Shown here: one piece after another, positions 55,350-64,000 of the stretch
How the letters are laid out: every line of letters starts with the position of its first letter
Numbering within the stretch: position 1 is the stretch's first letter
Assembly (NCBI GenBank): GCA_022606425.2
Contig: JAHDVF020001336.1
Coordinates: forward strand, 1,550,001-1,614,000
Direction of reading: 5' to 3'
Origin: Lepidostoma basale
Taxonomy: Eukaryota; Arthropoda; Insecta; Trichoptera; Lepidostomatidae
DNA: 64,000 bases
Position numbers and translations under genes: made by a program
Notes under the pieces: generated by a model
Told to the model about the DNA's origin: nothing
The model's input: the letters and a program-made list of their open reading frames with translations, nothing else
The model's database searches: none

Positions 55350-55800
55350 ACATGAGTTTTCTTCTTCAGACTGTTGTGGCCGTCCACTCCTGGACGTAGG
55401 CCTCCTCTCGTATTTTCCAATCCCTTTTATCCTGAGCAATCCGCATCCAGGCACTTCCCGCACTTCTCCGGATATCGTCACGCAAACGCAACTGTTGGCA
55501 TCCAATTCCACACTTTGCCCTTCTCGGGCACTAGCACAGCAGTCGCCTTATCCACTTTTCATCTTGGTCACGAGCGACGTATCCCACCCAACACCACTCA
55601 AGGGTTGCGGCCAACTTGATGACGTCGGGGACTTTTGTCTTGGCTTATATGTCCTCATGTCCTGGGACCTGATACCCAACATGGCTCTCTCCATTGCTCT
55701 CTGTGTGACTCTCAGCTTTTTGACACTTTATTGTAACAATGTGACTGTCTCAATATCATAAGTAAACACTGGCAGAACGCAGACGTTGAATACCTTTTCA
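55350..55800 (-). pseudogene. CR1/RTE-like LINE C-terminal fragment
   Basis: Minus strand: EKLGARQKTLVQSVQKAES.., SLRDRRTNEDIRAKTKVPDV, IKLAATLEWCWVGYVARDQD, EKWIRRLLCWCPRRAKCGIG, CQQLRLRDDIRRSAGSAWMR and IAQDKRDWKI. It joins the previous LINE near 55350. Many stops. Confidence 0.65.
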
Positions 55801-55849
55801 AGTTGATGAACGCAAGATTTTATTAATACAGATTCAATTCATCATCTCA

Positions 55850-56480
55850 AAGATTCAATATGAAAATCTCCATAGACAAGACAAAGAGCATGGTTACATC
55901 AAGGCAACCAGTACGATGCAAGTTTGCATTAGATAATAAAATAATAGAACAAGTGATGCATTTCAAGTACTTAGGTGTTGATGTATCAAGCAGCAGTGAC
56001 CTCTACGGTAAAGTAAGTGAACTAACAAACAGGACCGCCGTTGTGGCTAGCTGCTTGACGAATGCTGTTTGGAAAAATAAAAATATGCTAAAGGAGAGCA
56101 AAATTCGAATCTACAAGACATGCGTACGTCCTAAAATGACATATGACATATGACACCATCAGAACAAAAAATCTCCTAAGAACCACAGAAATGAAGACTC
56201 TCCGATCCGTTGCGGGAACGACACTCCTAGACAGAATAAGAAATTCTGAAATAAGAAAGATCTGCAATGAAGACTGAGAAGACAGAGAAGACACTACTGG
56301 AGAGATCATGTGGAAAGAGCATGTTCTGAAAGAGTGATAAATATAGCCGCAAATAAAGTACCAACAGGAAATCGATGTGCAGGAAGACCACCTAAAAGAT
56401 GGCGAGACAGTTGGACATCTACATCCCAAGAACACGATCCGCGAAATAACAGGACACAGTCCTAAATAAAACAGAAGAAG
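55850..56480 (+). pseudogene. Non-LTR RT C-terminal region
   Basis: + strand: MKISIDKTKSMVTSRQPVRC, KFALDNKIIEQVMHFKYLGV (RT motif E), DVSSSSDLYGKVSELTNRTA, VVASCLTNAVWKNKNMLKES and KIRIYKTCVRPKMTY. Shifted frames then give NTKNLLRTTEMKTLRSVAGT, LLDRIRNSEIRKIC, WKEHVLKE and RCAGRPPKRWRDSWTS. It ends AACAGAAGAAGAAG. Confidence 0.78.
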
Positions 56481-56489
56481 AAGATTTGT

Positions 56490-56945
56490 TAACAATGTCC
56501 AGCTCAATCCGACTCTTCTCTTCGGGCCTTCTGTCTATTAACCATGTCTAAGTCTGTGTCCCAAATAAATTAATTCGCTCACAGCCTCGATGTTGGCATT
56601 GTTCAGTATGATTTGCGCTGATTGTGACGTCATTTACTTGGTTTTAGTGGGGTTCATCTTCATTCATTAGTAAAGGAACATATGACCTTGCACAGATTAT
56701 GACTTACTTAGAACTGAAACTTATGGTCGCCAAGATCCAAGTTCAAGTTCATATTTTCATTAGCACCTCAAGTGATTATAATTCTCGTGGGTCACATCCC
56801 CAAAACTAAACACATAATAGATGTATCTACATAAGTACTTGTTATTTAAATGGGGTTGAATCCCCCAAAAGCGTTAATCGTTCATTCTTGACCCATAGAT
56901 ACTGATTGTACAGGCATATTTGTAAGTACTCAACTACCAAGGAAG
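56490..56945. other. Mostly unassigned; LINE scrap at 56500-56660
   Basis: 56500-56660 is the reverse complement of a decayed RT region (GTTTTAGTGGGGTTCATC, ATGTTGGCATTGTTCAGTAT). The rest is unrecognised. Confidence 0.4.
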
Positions 56946-56949
56946 TTCA

Positions 56950-57130
56950 ATATATTCGTGAGAAATCTGCTGAACACGATCTCTTCGGATTTCGACGTCT
57001 TTCTTATTAGTGAAAGTACGTTCAAAAATACTCTTGATTTTAGAAAGTATATTGTCTTCCTAAAGTCAAACCATCTCTCATGCGTTCCTTGTATTATATA
57101 TTATAAAATATTTTACCTGTTTTTGTTCAT
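56950..57130 (+). pseudogene. Jockey-like LINE 3' scrap
   Basis: FVRNLLNTISSDFDVFLISE and STFKNTLDFRKY are the end of the jockey-like ORF2, followed by its UTR up to TTTTACCTGTTTTTGTTC. Tail missing. Confidence 0.65.
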
Positions 57131-57131
57131 A

Positions 57132-57890
57132 TTCCTTCTTCTTCTTCCTTAGCCTATTCCCGTCCGCTCCTGGACAAAGGCCTCCTCCATTCGCTTCCAT
57201 GTAACTCTGTCTTGTGCAGACTACATCCAGGTTATTCCGACGTGTCTGTTCAGATCATCCTTCCACCGTAGTTGCGGTCGCCCTGCACTTCTCTTTATCG
57301 TCCACGGTCTCCAGGTCAGCAGTCTTCTTGTCCATTTTTCATCTGAGCCTCTGGCTACGTGACCTGCCCATTGCCATTTTAGAGTCGCCACCCGGTGGAT
57401 GATGTCAGTGACCTTTGTTTTATCTCTCACCGTACGTTTACGTTTCTGACTCTGTCTCTTAGGCTTATTCCTAACATGGTTTTTTCCATGGCTCTTTGGG
57501 TTACTCGTAGTTTCTCGGCACTTTGTTTGGACAATGTTACAGTTTCAAGACCATAAGTACCAACTGGTAGAACGCAGGCTTCATAGACGTTTTTGTTATA
57601 GATGTCTAATGGCCATGTCTTTGTTTTTCCATATTGTGGATTTTAGAGCCCCACAGATTGCAGCTGCCTTGTTTACTTGGGCTTGTATTTCTTCCCGCAG
57701 ATCAGCTCCTCCCACCAGGTCTATGCCTAGACACTTGAAGGTCCTGACCTGTTCTATGCTGCTCTTGATTTTCTATAACCGGGTTGCATGTTTTGGAAAA
57801 AATCAAACATTTTGTCTTTTAGATAGAGATCGTCATGTTGTATTTCTTACAGGCGTGATGTAGTCTGTCTAGAATTTTTTGTAAGTCCAT
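57132..57890 (-). pseudogene. LINE ORF2 from after RT motif C to the C-terminus
   Basis: Minus strand: DLQKILDRLHHACKKYNMTI-like start, IKSSIEQVRTFKCLGIDLVG, NVYEACVLPVGTYGLETVTL, KQSAEKLRVTQRAMEKTMLG, MRDKTKVTDIIHRVATLKWQ, WAGHVARGSDEKWTRRLLTW, RPWTIKRSAGRPQLRWKDDL and NRHVGITWMQSAQ. It ends in the complement of a CTTCTTCTTCC tail. Same family as 35560. Frameshifted. Confidence 0.78.
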
Positions 57891-57899
57891 TCAATTTGT

Positions 57900-58898
57900 T
57901 TTAATGTTATATTTTTTTATATTTGTATCTCGTATATGTTAATTAAAAAATATATTTGTAATTATTTCACGTGGGCAACATTTTTTTTTTAGAAAAACAT
58001 TGCAAATCACAATTTCGTTAGTTTTATAAGTAGTCACGAAGGCCAGCAACAAATCCATTTTTCTAAAGTTTTTTTCCGAAAAGTTATTTGTTATTATAAT
58101 TTCAATTACAAATTCCGATTATTTTTCTATTATCAGCAATTAATTTTAAAATATTACCAGGGCAAAAGGAAAACAATGGAGGTGATATGGGTTTGATCGT
58201 TTCTCATTAAAAAACTGTCAAAACATTTTTTGGTTTTGGTTGGTATATAAAAATTAAAAGCAACATTTTTCTACATCTCTGGTATAAGATTTACCCTCAA
58301 CTGGATACAAAGGAAATGTTTCATACTTAATTGAATATATGTTCGTAGAAAACAGTTCTGCATTACCAAAAAAATACATATTCGTCTATTTATTGTTTCT
58401 TGAACAATGATGTAAAACTCCATATTGAATAAGTGATACGAATGAAAACGTCAGTTTTCTAGAAGTTTTGTTATATTTTATGGAATGACATGTTTCACCC
58501 TTCTAAGGCATAATCAAATGTGACGAAACTTCAACTCGTTGCAGTTTATATACACTAGTAAATGGAGCAGAATATGGTAATTAACGAAAATTTATGTGAC
58601 TTTATACATTTTTAACAAAGAATTATTTGGATAGATCCAGAAATATTGGAAAGTGTTTCTTGGAACTAGTTAAGAAATTTTATGACAATGGTTACATAGT
58701 TAGGGGATACTAAATGATATTATATAAATCAAAAATAAGTTATTTGAGGTGGGACGAAATAAAGTTTTTCTAAGAAATGCATTATTTTACAAATTGTTCA
58801 CAAATGATTTTACACATTTCAAGGTGAATAATGATTCTAAGTATTATATATAAAATAAAATCGCCATGCTGTGTGCGTAGTTGATGAAATCTTCTCTA
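57900..58898. other. No gene seen, AT-rich
   Basis: No ORF with recognisable motif, no TIR and no RNA gene over about 1 kb. Confidence 0.45.
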
Positions 58899-58899
58899 T

Positions 58900-59590
58900 A
58901 CATCTAACTAACTAACTAACTAACTAACTTACCATCACGCCATCTCCCCGAAGGAGTAGGCAGAAATAATGGACTGCCACACTTTTCTTTTCTGACATAT
59001 TTTTCTCGCTTCCTCAACCTTCATGCATCGTGGCATGTACGCGCGTCGATTTCTCTGACTTCTCACATGGCTGACATTCAATATTTGATTTATTTGATCA
59101 TACCACGTTTTCCTCGGTCTTCCTCTATTTCTGGTTCCCATTTACATCATTAACATATAATTTTTTTACCATTCTTTCTTCATTCATTCTTTCCGTATGT
59201 CCAAACCATCTTAATGATCCTTTCATTATTTTGTACATAACACCATCATTCACACCGCATTCACTTCTTATATTTTCATTCGACACTCTATCATACACAG
59301 AGTATCAACACATTCGTCTAAAAGATCTCATTTCTACTGCATTTATTCTACTTTCATCCTTCTTTTGCCAGTTCCATGCTTCGCTTCCATTCATAAGGGT
59401 CGGTAGAAGAACACCATTGTGCACTGCCATTCTAGATTTTTTGGATAGGTTTTTGTTTGCGATGACAACTTTAAGTGCACCATTCACATTGTTTCATGCC
59501 CCAACCCTTCTTTCAATATCCCTCTCCACTCGCCCATCTCTTATAAACATACTACCTAAATACACGAACTCGTCAAATTTTGAGTTTAAA
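58900..59590 (-). mobile_element. RTE-like LINE copy with long (TTAG)n tail
   Basis: The tail at 58903-58929 is about seven TTAG units. Minus strand: GTRNRGRPRKTWYDQINQIL, RRAYMPRCMKVEEARKICQK, SIISAYSFGEMA-stop, and upstream MNGALKVVIANKNLSKKSRM, AVHNGVLLPTLMNGSEAWNW, QKKDESRINAVEMRSFRRMC. Truncated near YLGSMFIRDGRVERD. Confidence 0.82.
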
Positions 59591-60305
59591 AATTTATAAC
59601 TTTTGAACATGACGCCCAATTTAAAGAAAGCTTACGTCACATTGTAGATAATATTATGAAAAATAAATATTGATAATTTCAATGAAATCGGGTGAGTAGA
59701 TCGTACAGTACACCGTTATCGTACACCGTTATGAAAAAAGTGGTTACGGGAAAAACGCATTCCCAAGTCTCACATCCGTACAGCAGTACGCTTTTAACGC
59801 TACTGCTTAATATTTGGAGCTTGAGTTTCAGGAAATGATACTGGAAAGCCATACAGGGCGAAGCACACCGAATTTTCTGATTATACCTCTTCTATAATCC
59901 ACCATCGCCGTTCAGATATTAAATTTTAGAATTCAAATAGATTCGTTAAACTTCAATTGTTCAAAATAACCGTAAAATCATTCTGGAACTTTCGACACTT
60001 GCTAAAATTTTAATGTGAATAGGTTTCAATTAGGGAGGTACTTTATTATTTACCTGAGGTGAAAATTTCAATATTTTACTTGTGGTTCCGACATTTAAAT
60101 GATTTATTCGCTGTGAATCGGTAGCGGAATTTCTGGATTGTTATAAGGCTGAATTGAAAATTAAAAATTCAGGTGAAAATTCCTCAATATTACATCAATA
60201 GAAGAAATGTATTGATCCGAATCTGAGATATATATTTTTATCGCCGAACGAGATGATATTCAACTCACGTAATCGAACATAGTGAATATCACTGCTTATA
60301 AAACA
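59591..60305. other. No gene seen; LINE scrap at 59760-59880
   Basis: 59760-59880 (ATTCCCAAGTCTCACATCCG, TACAGCAGTACGCTTTTAAC) is the complement of a LINE KRVLLYGCETW-like stretch. Otherwise unassigned. Confidence 0.4.
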
Positions 60306-60311
60306 GGATGT

Positions 60312-60778
60312 GTTCTTCTACCGACCCTTATGTATGGAAGCGAAGCATGGAACTGGCAAAAGAAGGATTAAAGTAGAACAAATGCAGTAGAAATGAGATC
60401 TCTTAGACGAATGTGTAGATACTCTGTGTATGATAGAGTGTCGAATGAAAATATAACAAGTGAATGCGGTGCAAATGATGGTGTCATGAACAAAATAATG
60501 AAAGGATCATTAAGATGGTTTGGACATATGGAAAGAATGAATGAAGAAAGAATGGTAAAAATATATATATGTTAAAATATTTTTTATATGTTAATTAAGA
60601 CCGAGGAAAACGTGGCACCATCAAATAAATCAAATATTGAATCTCGGCCATGTGCATGACACGATGTATGAATGTTGAGGAAGCGAGAGAAATATGTCAG
60701 GAAAGAAAAGTGTGGCAGTCCATTATTTCTGCCTACCCCTTCGGGGAGACGGCGTGATGGTTAGTTAGTTAGTTAAAT
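60312..60778 (+). mobile_element. RTE-like LINE 3' copy, forward, with internal deletion
   Basis: + strand: LPTLMYGSEAWNWQKKD, MRSLRRMCRYSVYDRVSNEN, GSLRWFGHMERMNEERMVK, then an AT-rich scramble at 60562-60598 and PRKTWHHQINQILN, RCMNVEEAREICQERKVWQS, IISAYPFGETA-stop and GGTTAGTTAGTTAGTTAA. Confidence 0.8.
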
Positions 60779-60939
60779 TTTAATGAATTTTTTTTTCAAA
60801 CAGCTACCATTTCTACAAAAAAAATCCATATCCCTACGTCACTCAATATATTTTACAATTCTTAATAATTAACAATTTGTTTTTTATTTTATTTCGGATA
60901 ATGCATTATAAAGAAATCATGTACACCATCAGCAAAGAT

Positions 60940-61130
60940 TTTCAAAACAGGGCCCTACGCATGGATGTAAGCGTAACTAGAAATAATGGAAGATTGAGAA
61001 AAGCTGGGCACGATCAAATAAATCAAATTTTGAATGTCAGCCACGTGAAGAGTCGGAGAAGTCGCTGTGCGTACATGACACGATTTAAGAATGTTTAGGA
61101 AGCGTATGTCAAGGACAGCGTTGTGTTCCA
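60940..61130 (+). pseudogene. RTE-like LINE fragment
   Basis: + strand: MDVSVTRNNGRLRKAGHDQI, NQILNVSHVKSRRSRCAYMT, RFKNV-stop and RKRMSRTALCSNLSSYSLY. A decayed ending directly abutting the jockey-like LINE. Confidence 0.65.
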
Positions 61131-61144
61131 ATCTTTCTTCCTAC

Positions 61145-61600
61145 TCTTTATATAGGTACAATACATTAGAAACCGCACCGCATGAGGTTGGATATTCCCT
61201 GATGGTGGAGAGGGTGCAGAAAAAATTTCTGATTTACCTCTATCTTAGGGAGTATGGATATTACCCGTGGCTCTTTCTGGCTGATTTCTTACTAGGGATG
61301 CTAGGCTACCAATCACTCGAGAGGAAACGAGACATTCACTTGGGTGTCCATTTCTTTCGACTGATAGGCGGTTGTATACACAACTCAGAAATCCTGAGTG
61401 ATGTAGGTCTGTTCGTCCCTGATAATTATCTTCGACAAAGGGGCCATAGATTGTTTTATCTCCCACGATGCAAAACCAACCTGCCAATATTTATGCTGGT
61501 AGGTAGAGCAATATCTTTGCTTAATCGTATCACCTCGGAGTTTGACGTATTTTGTGATAGTTTGGCTCATCTGAAGGAATTACTATATTTATTTTAATTG
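61145..61600 (+). pseudogene. Jockey-like LINE ORF2 C-terminus, longest open copy
   Basis: Open from about 61091 to 61597: ETAPHEVGYSLMVERVQKKF, LIYLYLREYGYYPWLFLADF, LLGMLGYQSLERKRDIHLGV, HFFRLIGGCIHNSEILSDVG, LFVPDNYLRQRGHRLFYLPR and CKTNLPIFMLVGRAISLLNR. It ends about 12 residues after SEFDVF. The 3' flank is A-rich (AAATAAATAAATGAAATGAA). It is the reference for the shorter copies elsewhere. Confidence 0.78.
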
Positions 61601-62125
61601 TTTGTTAAATTTATTTTATTAATTTGTCATGCATCTTATGTTTCTCGCTCTTTTTTTTAATCTATTATGTGTTACTTATTATTGTGTATCTCTAACTTGT
61701 ATCTTTAGTGTATTGGAAAAAAAATTCTGTAATGTCTTAGATATATTTAAAATAAATAAATGAAATGAAACGTATAAAACTAAGATAACGTTATGTACAT
61801 AGGTACTCAGTAAGGTAAGAAAAACCACATCTGTTCACAATCAAATTAGGAGGAAATCTAATTTCCTACGTGTTCCATTTCCTCCTGACAAATTCCACTT
61901 GTTAATCGATATTCTGTGAGATAATTACTTAAGAGGTTTTTGTGTTCAAATTTCTGTTTTACTGGAGAAGATTTTGTTTTTATGAAAGCCTAGACTAATT
62001 ATATTTGTTTGAGTATTTCGAGGGGTTCGGATGGGTATTAGGGTTAAGATGGAGTGCTTTGCTAGAAAGTATGCCCCTAAAAATATCGTAATGTGCCATG
62101 TTGGAACAACAGCAGCAACACTACT
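61601..62125. other. No gene seen
   Basis: Flank of the LINE, AT-rich, nothing recognised. Confidence 0.4.
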
Positions 62126-62129
62126 ACCA

Positions 62130-62480
62130 AGTCCAACTCTCTAGCGTCCTCGAGTGGACTATCAGGCCTCGCGAACCCCAGGCAATGTGACCACTGTCAT
62201 AGCAGATAGAGAAACGGTGAATGGCGAGTTTCCAGCGCCATAAAACTGGATACTCCCAGCTAAGGGAAGAAAATCCCGACAGAAAGTTATACGAGAAGAA
62301 CGAGAGAACGATATAAGTTTATATCGGAGATTGGATACAGTTTATGTCGTTCTCCCGATGATGAAGGTGTAAGCCTTCGAAATTGTCGAGAAAAATAAAC
62401 CCAAAAGTGGGAAAAACAGTGTTTTAATTCATAAAAAATTCGTCATTATGGAATTCCACAGTGTTAACGCCTTAAGTATA
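62130..62480 (+). repeat. Dispersed repeat (as 19360-19500) followed by a family A Penelope-like repeat
   Basis: 62150-62255 matches 19360-19500. The family A core at 62350-62392 reads TTCTC, CCGATGA-T, GAAGG, TGTAAG, CCTTC, GAAA, TTGTC, GAGAA. Stems I and II are perfect and the stem III palindrome has lost two bases. The outer end TTCGTCATTATGGAATTCCA.., GTTAACGCCTTAAGTATATC is complete. Confidence 0.75.
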
Positions 62481-62613
62481 TCTAAAATTAATATAGAGTC
62501 AAAAACTATTAATCATAATATATTAAAGACGATAAACCTTATAATTAAGGAAGCAGATTACATTAACAAGAAAGGGAACAAAAACGGAAGGTAGTATTAA
62601 TATTTTTTTGGTA

Positions 62614-62837
62614 ACTAACTAACTAACTAACTAACCATCACGCCGTCTCCCCGAAGGGGTAGGGAGAAAGAATGGACTGCACACTTTTTTTTCCTGACAT
62701 ATTTCTCTCGATTCCTCAACATTTATACATCGTGTCATGCACGCGCGTCGATTTCTCTGACTTCTCACATGGCCGACATTCAATATTTGATCGTGCCACG
62801 TATTCCTCGGTCTTCCTCTATTTCTGGTTCCATTTAC
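62614..62837 (-). mobile_element. Short RTE-like LINE with ~14-bp target duplication
   Basis: Flanks ATATTTTTTTGGTA (62600-62613) and ATATTTTTTTAGTA (62838-62851) differ by one base. Tail (TTAG)n at 62614-62634. Minus strand: NGTRNRGRPRNTWHDQILNV, GHVRSQRNRRACMTRCINVE and EESREICQEK. A very short 5'-truncated copy (224 bp). Confidence 0.85.
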
Positions 62838-62994
62838 ATATTTTTTTAGTAGATTGTGTAAAGGAAAAGTTTTGCATGTACTATATACTAAGAGGAAAAC
62901 TGTCATGAAAAATTAAAAAAAAATTAAACATAACAAATCAAATGATTTTACTGAAATATCTTGATGGAAGTTCATTTTAAATAATAATTAAATA

Positions 62995-63255
62995 AAACGA
63001 TGTTTTTTAACTACTTCCACTTTTGTCTTTATTTAGACAGCGACCGGTTTCACCAGGCTCGCTTGCATTGACAGACTGTCGATGCCAGCGAGCCTGGCGA
63101 AACCGGTCGCTGCCTAAATAAAGACAAAAGTGGAAGTAGTTAAAAAACTTCGTTTTATTTAATTATTATTTAAACATAACAAAGTTTTTTAATTTAACAG
63201 TTTATAATGTTAAAGTATGAGCATCATAGTGTTTCAGCCAAAACAATGGATAATT
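62995..63255. repeat. Family E Penelope-like divergent pair (best copy)
   Basis: Left arm TAACTACTTCCACTTTTGTC.. GCGACCGGTTTCACCAGGCT. Right arm GCGAGCCTGGCGAAACCGGT.. AAAGTGGAAGTAGTTAAAAA. The + core at 63076-63112 reads CTGTCGAT, GCCAG-CGAGC-CTGGC (84-88 with 94-98), GAAA, ACCGGT, C108. The outer end 63180-63252 (AACAGTTTATAATGTTAAAG.., GTGTTTCAGCCAAAACAATG) matches that of family B. Confidence 0.82.
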
Positions 63256-63590
63256 GAATCGAAATTAGTTACTGTTATCAGTAATATCATAATCCCTTAC
63301 CATATGATGTGTTCGCACATTTAAGCTCGACAAATGTACACAAGATAACACAATTCAGTGGATTATTGCCATAATTAATTGTACGTTTGACAAGCTTATC
63401 GAGTAATGGAATCGTAATAGGATGAACAAACGAAAATAAAATAATCCAATAAACCTTTCGTCGATTAAGTAAATATAATAACTAATTGGGTTTTAAATTA
63501 AACGTTTAATCCTGATCATTATGTAATTTTAAAACATCTAAATAAATGCAATTTTAACTAATATTTATAGAATTTATTTGTAACAACACG
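63256..63590. other. No gene seen
   Basis: AT-rich sequence with no recognisable feature. Confidence 0.4.
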
Positions 63591-63594
63591 AACG

Positions 63595-63740
63595 ACAATA
63601 TCGTCTGCAAATCTGAGGTGATTTAGAAAAACTCTATCTATTTTTACTCCTTTGTTTTCCCAGTTTAGAGTCTTGAAGATGTCTTCTAGAGCTAGACTAA
63701 ATAACTTTGGTGAAATGGTATCTCCTTTTCTTAACCTCAG
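63595..63740 (-). pseudogene. BovB-type reverse transcriptase fragment
   Basis: Minus strand: VKKGDTISPKLFSLALEDIF (RT motif B region) followed by KTLNWENKGVKIDRVFLNHL and RFADDIVV (motif C). It meets, head to head, the + strand LINE tail at 63740, so an inversion or independent insertion is needed to explain the pair. Confidence 0.75.
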
Positions 63741-63912
63741 TTGGAGACCATGGGCAAATAGGCGAAGTGTCGGAAGGCCACCGATGAGATGGAGCGATGA
63801 TATTGTTGGAAAATCTTGGATACAATGGGGGCAGGACAGAGACGAGTGGAGGAAATTGGAAGAGGCCTATATCCAGCAGTGAAGGGAATAAGGCTAGCAA
63901 AGAAGAAGAAAA
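63740..63912 (+). pseudogene. BovB/RTE-type LINE 3' tail
   Basis: + strand: SWRPWANRRSVGRPPMRWSD, DIVGKSWIQWGQDRDEWRKL and EEAYIQQ-stop, then AAGAAGAAGAAAAAGAA. An intact counterpart of the SINE-split copy at 3775-4255. Confidence 0.78.
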
Positions 63913-64000
63913 AGAATACGAAAGAGGCTGTTTATAAAATTGTACATTCGTTAATAAGAATGAAAACGTCTGTCTTCTATGAGTCTTATTAAATGGAATG

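Noticed and set aside
58903..58929. Telomeric repeat
   Set aside because: The unit is TTAG, not TTAGG, and always sits at the 3' end of an RTE-like LINE.
1..64000. Endogenous virus or toxin genes
   Set aside because: No capsid, envelope, viral polymerase or toxin-like frame was recognised; all polymerase motifs belong to non-LTR retrotransposons.

Overview
The window is AT-rich eukaryotic DNA, almost certainly from an insect. It holds one multi-exon host gene with GT-AG introns. The rest is a dense layer of Tc1/mariner elements, non-LTR retrotransposons, tRNA-derived SINEs, hAT-like pieces, LTR remnants and Penelope-like terminal repeats. Nothing is bacterial: there are no operons and no CRISPR. 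The insect order cannot be fixed from the sequence. The telomeric TTAGG repeat is absent; the frequent TTAG runs are retrotransposon tails.

Host gene: a neuropeptide G-protein-coupled receptor of the myosuppressin/FMRFamide (DMSR) type lies on the + strand in four coding exons (14485-14751, 15933-16091, 21056-21192, 31136-31814). Joined, they give a 413-residue seven-transmembrane protein with every splice phase consistent. A splice acceptor just before the start codon shows that at least one 5' non-coding exon lies upstream. The three introns (about 1.2, 5.0 and 9.9 kb) are filled with transposons. Intron 1 carries a ~190-bp tandem array whose unit resembles the exon-1 splice-donor region.

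Region by region: 1-14 kb holds LINE 3' ends, one broken mariner (5083-6402), an internally deleted mariner (6878-7382), two hairpin elements and a SINE. 14-32 kb is the receptor gene with its repeat-filled introns, including tandem remnants of a gypsy-type LTR with a tRNA-Trp-like primer-binding site and a pogo-like wreck. 32-44 kb holds Tc1-like deletion derivatives, a long reverse-transcriptase fragment (38811-40437) with a perfect 15-bp target duplication, and several inverted Penelope-like repeats. 44-50 kb holds an intact DD41D mariner (45154-46477) and a deleted DD34D mariner (48023-49178). 50-64 kb is again LINE 3' ends, a hAT-like element and more Penelope-like inverted repeats.

The most interesting signal is a set of at least five sequence families of short inverted repeats. 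Their inner ends carry a hammerhead-ribozyme-like core: CUGANGA plus one extra base, a short stem, GAAA, a palindromic stem III, then UC. The motifs are arranged as divergent pairs. Hammerhead motifs are known from Penelope-like retroelements. What stands out here is the number of families, the divergent layout, and the fact that loci with different ribozyme modules share the same outer end.
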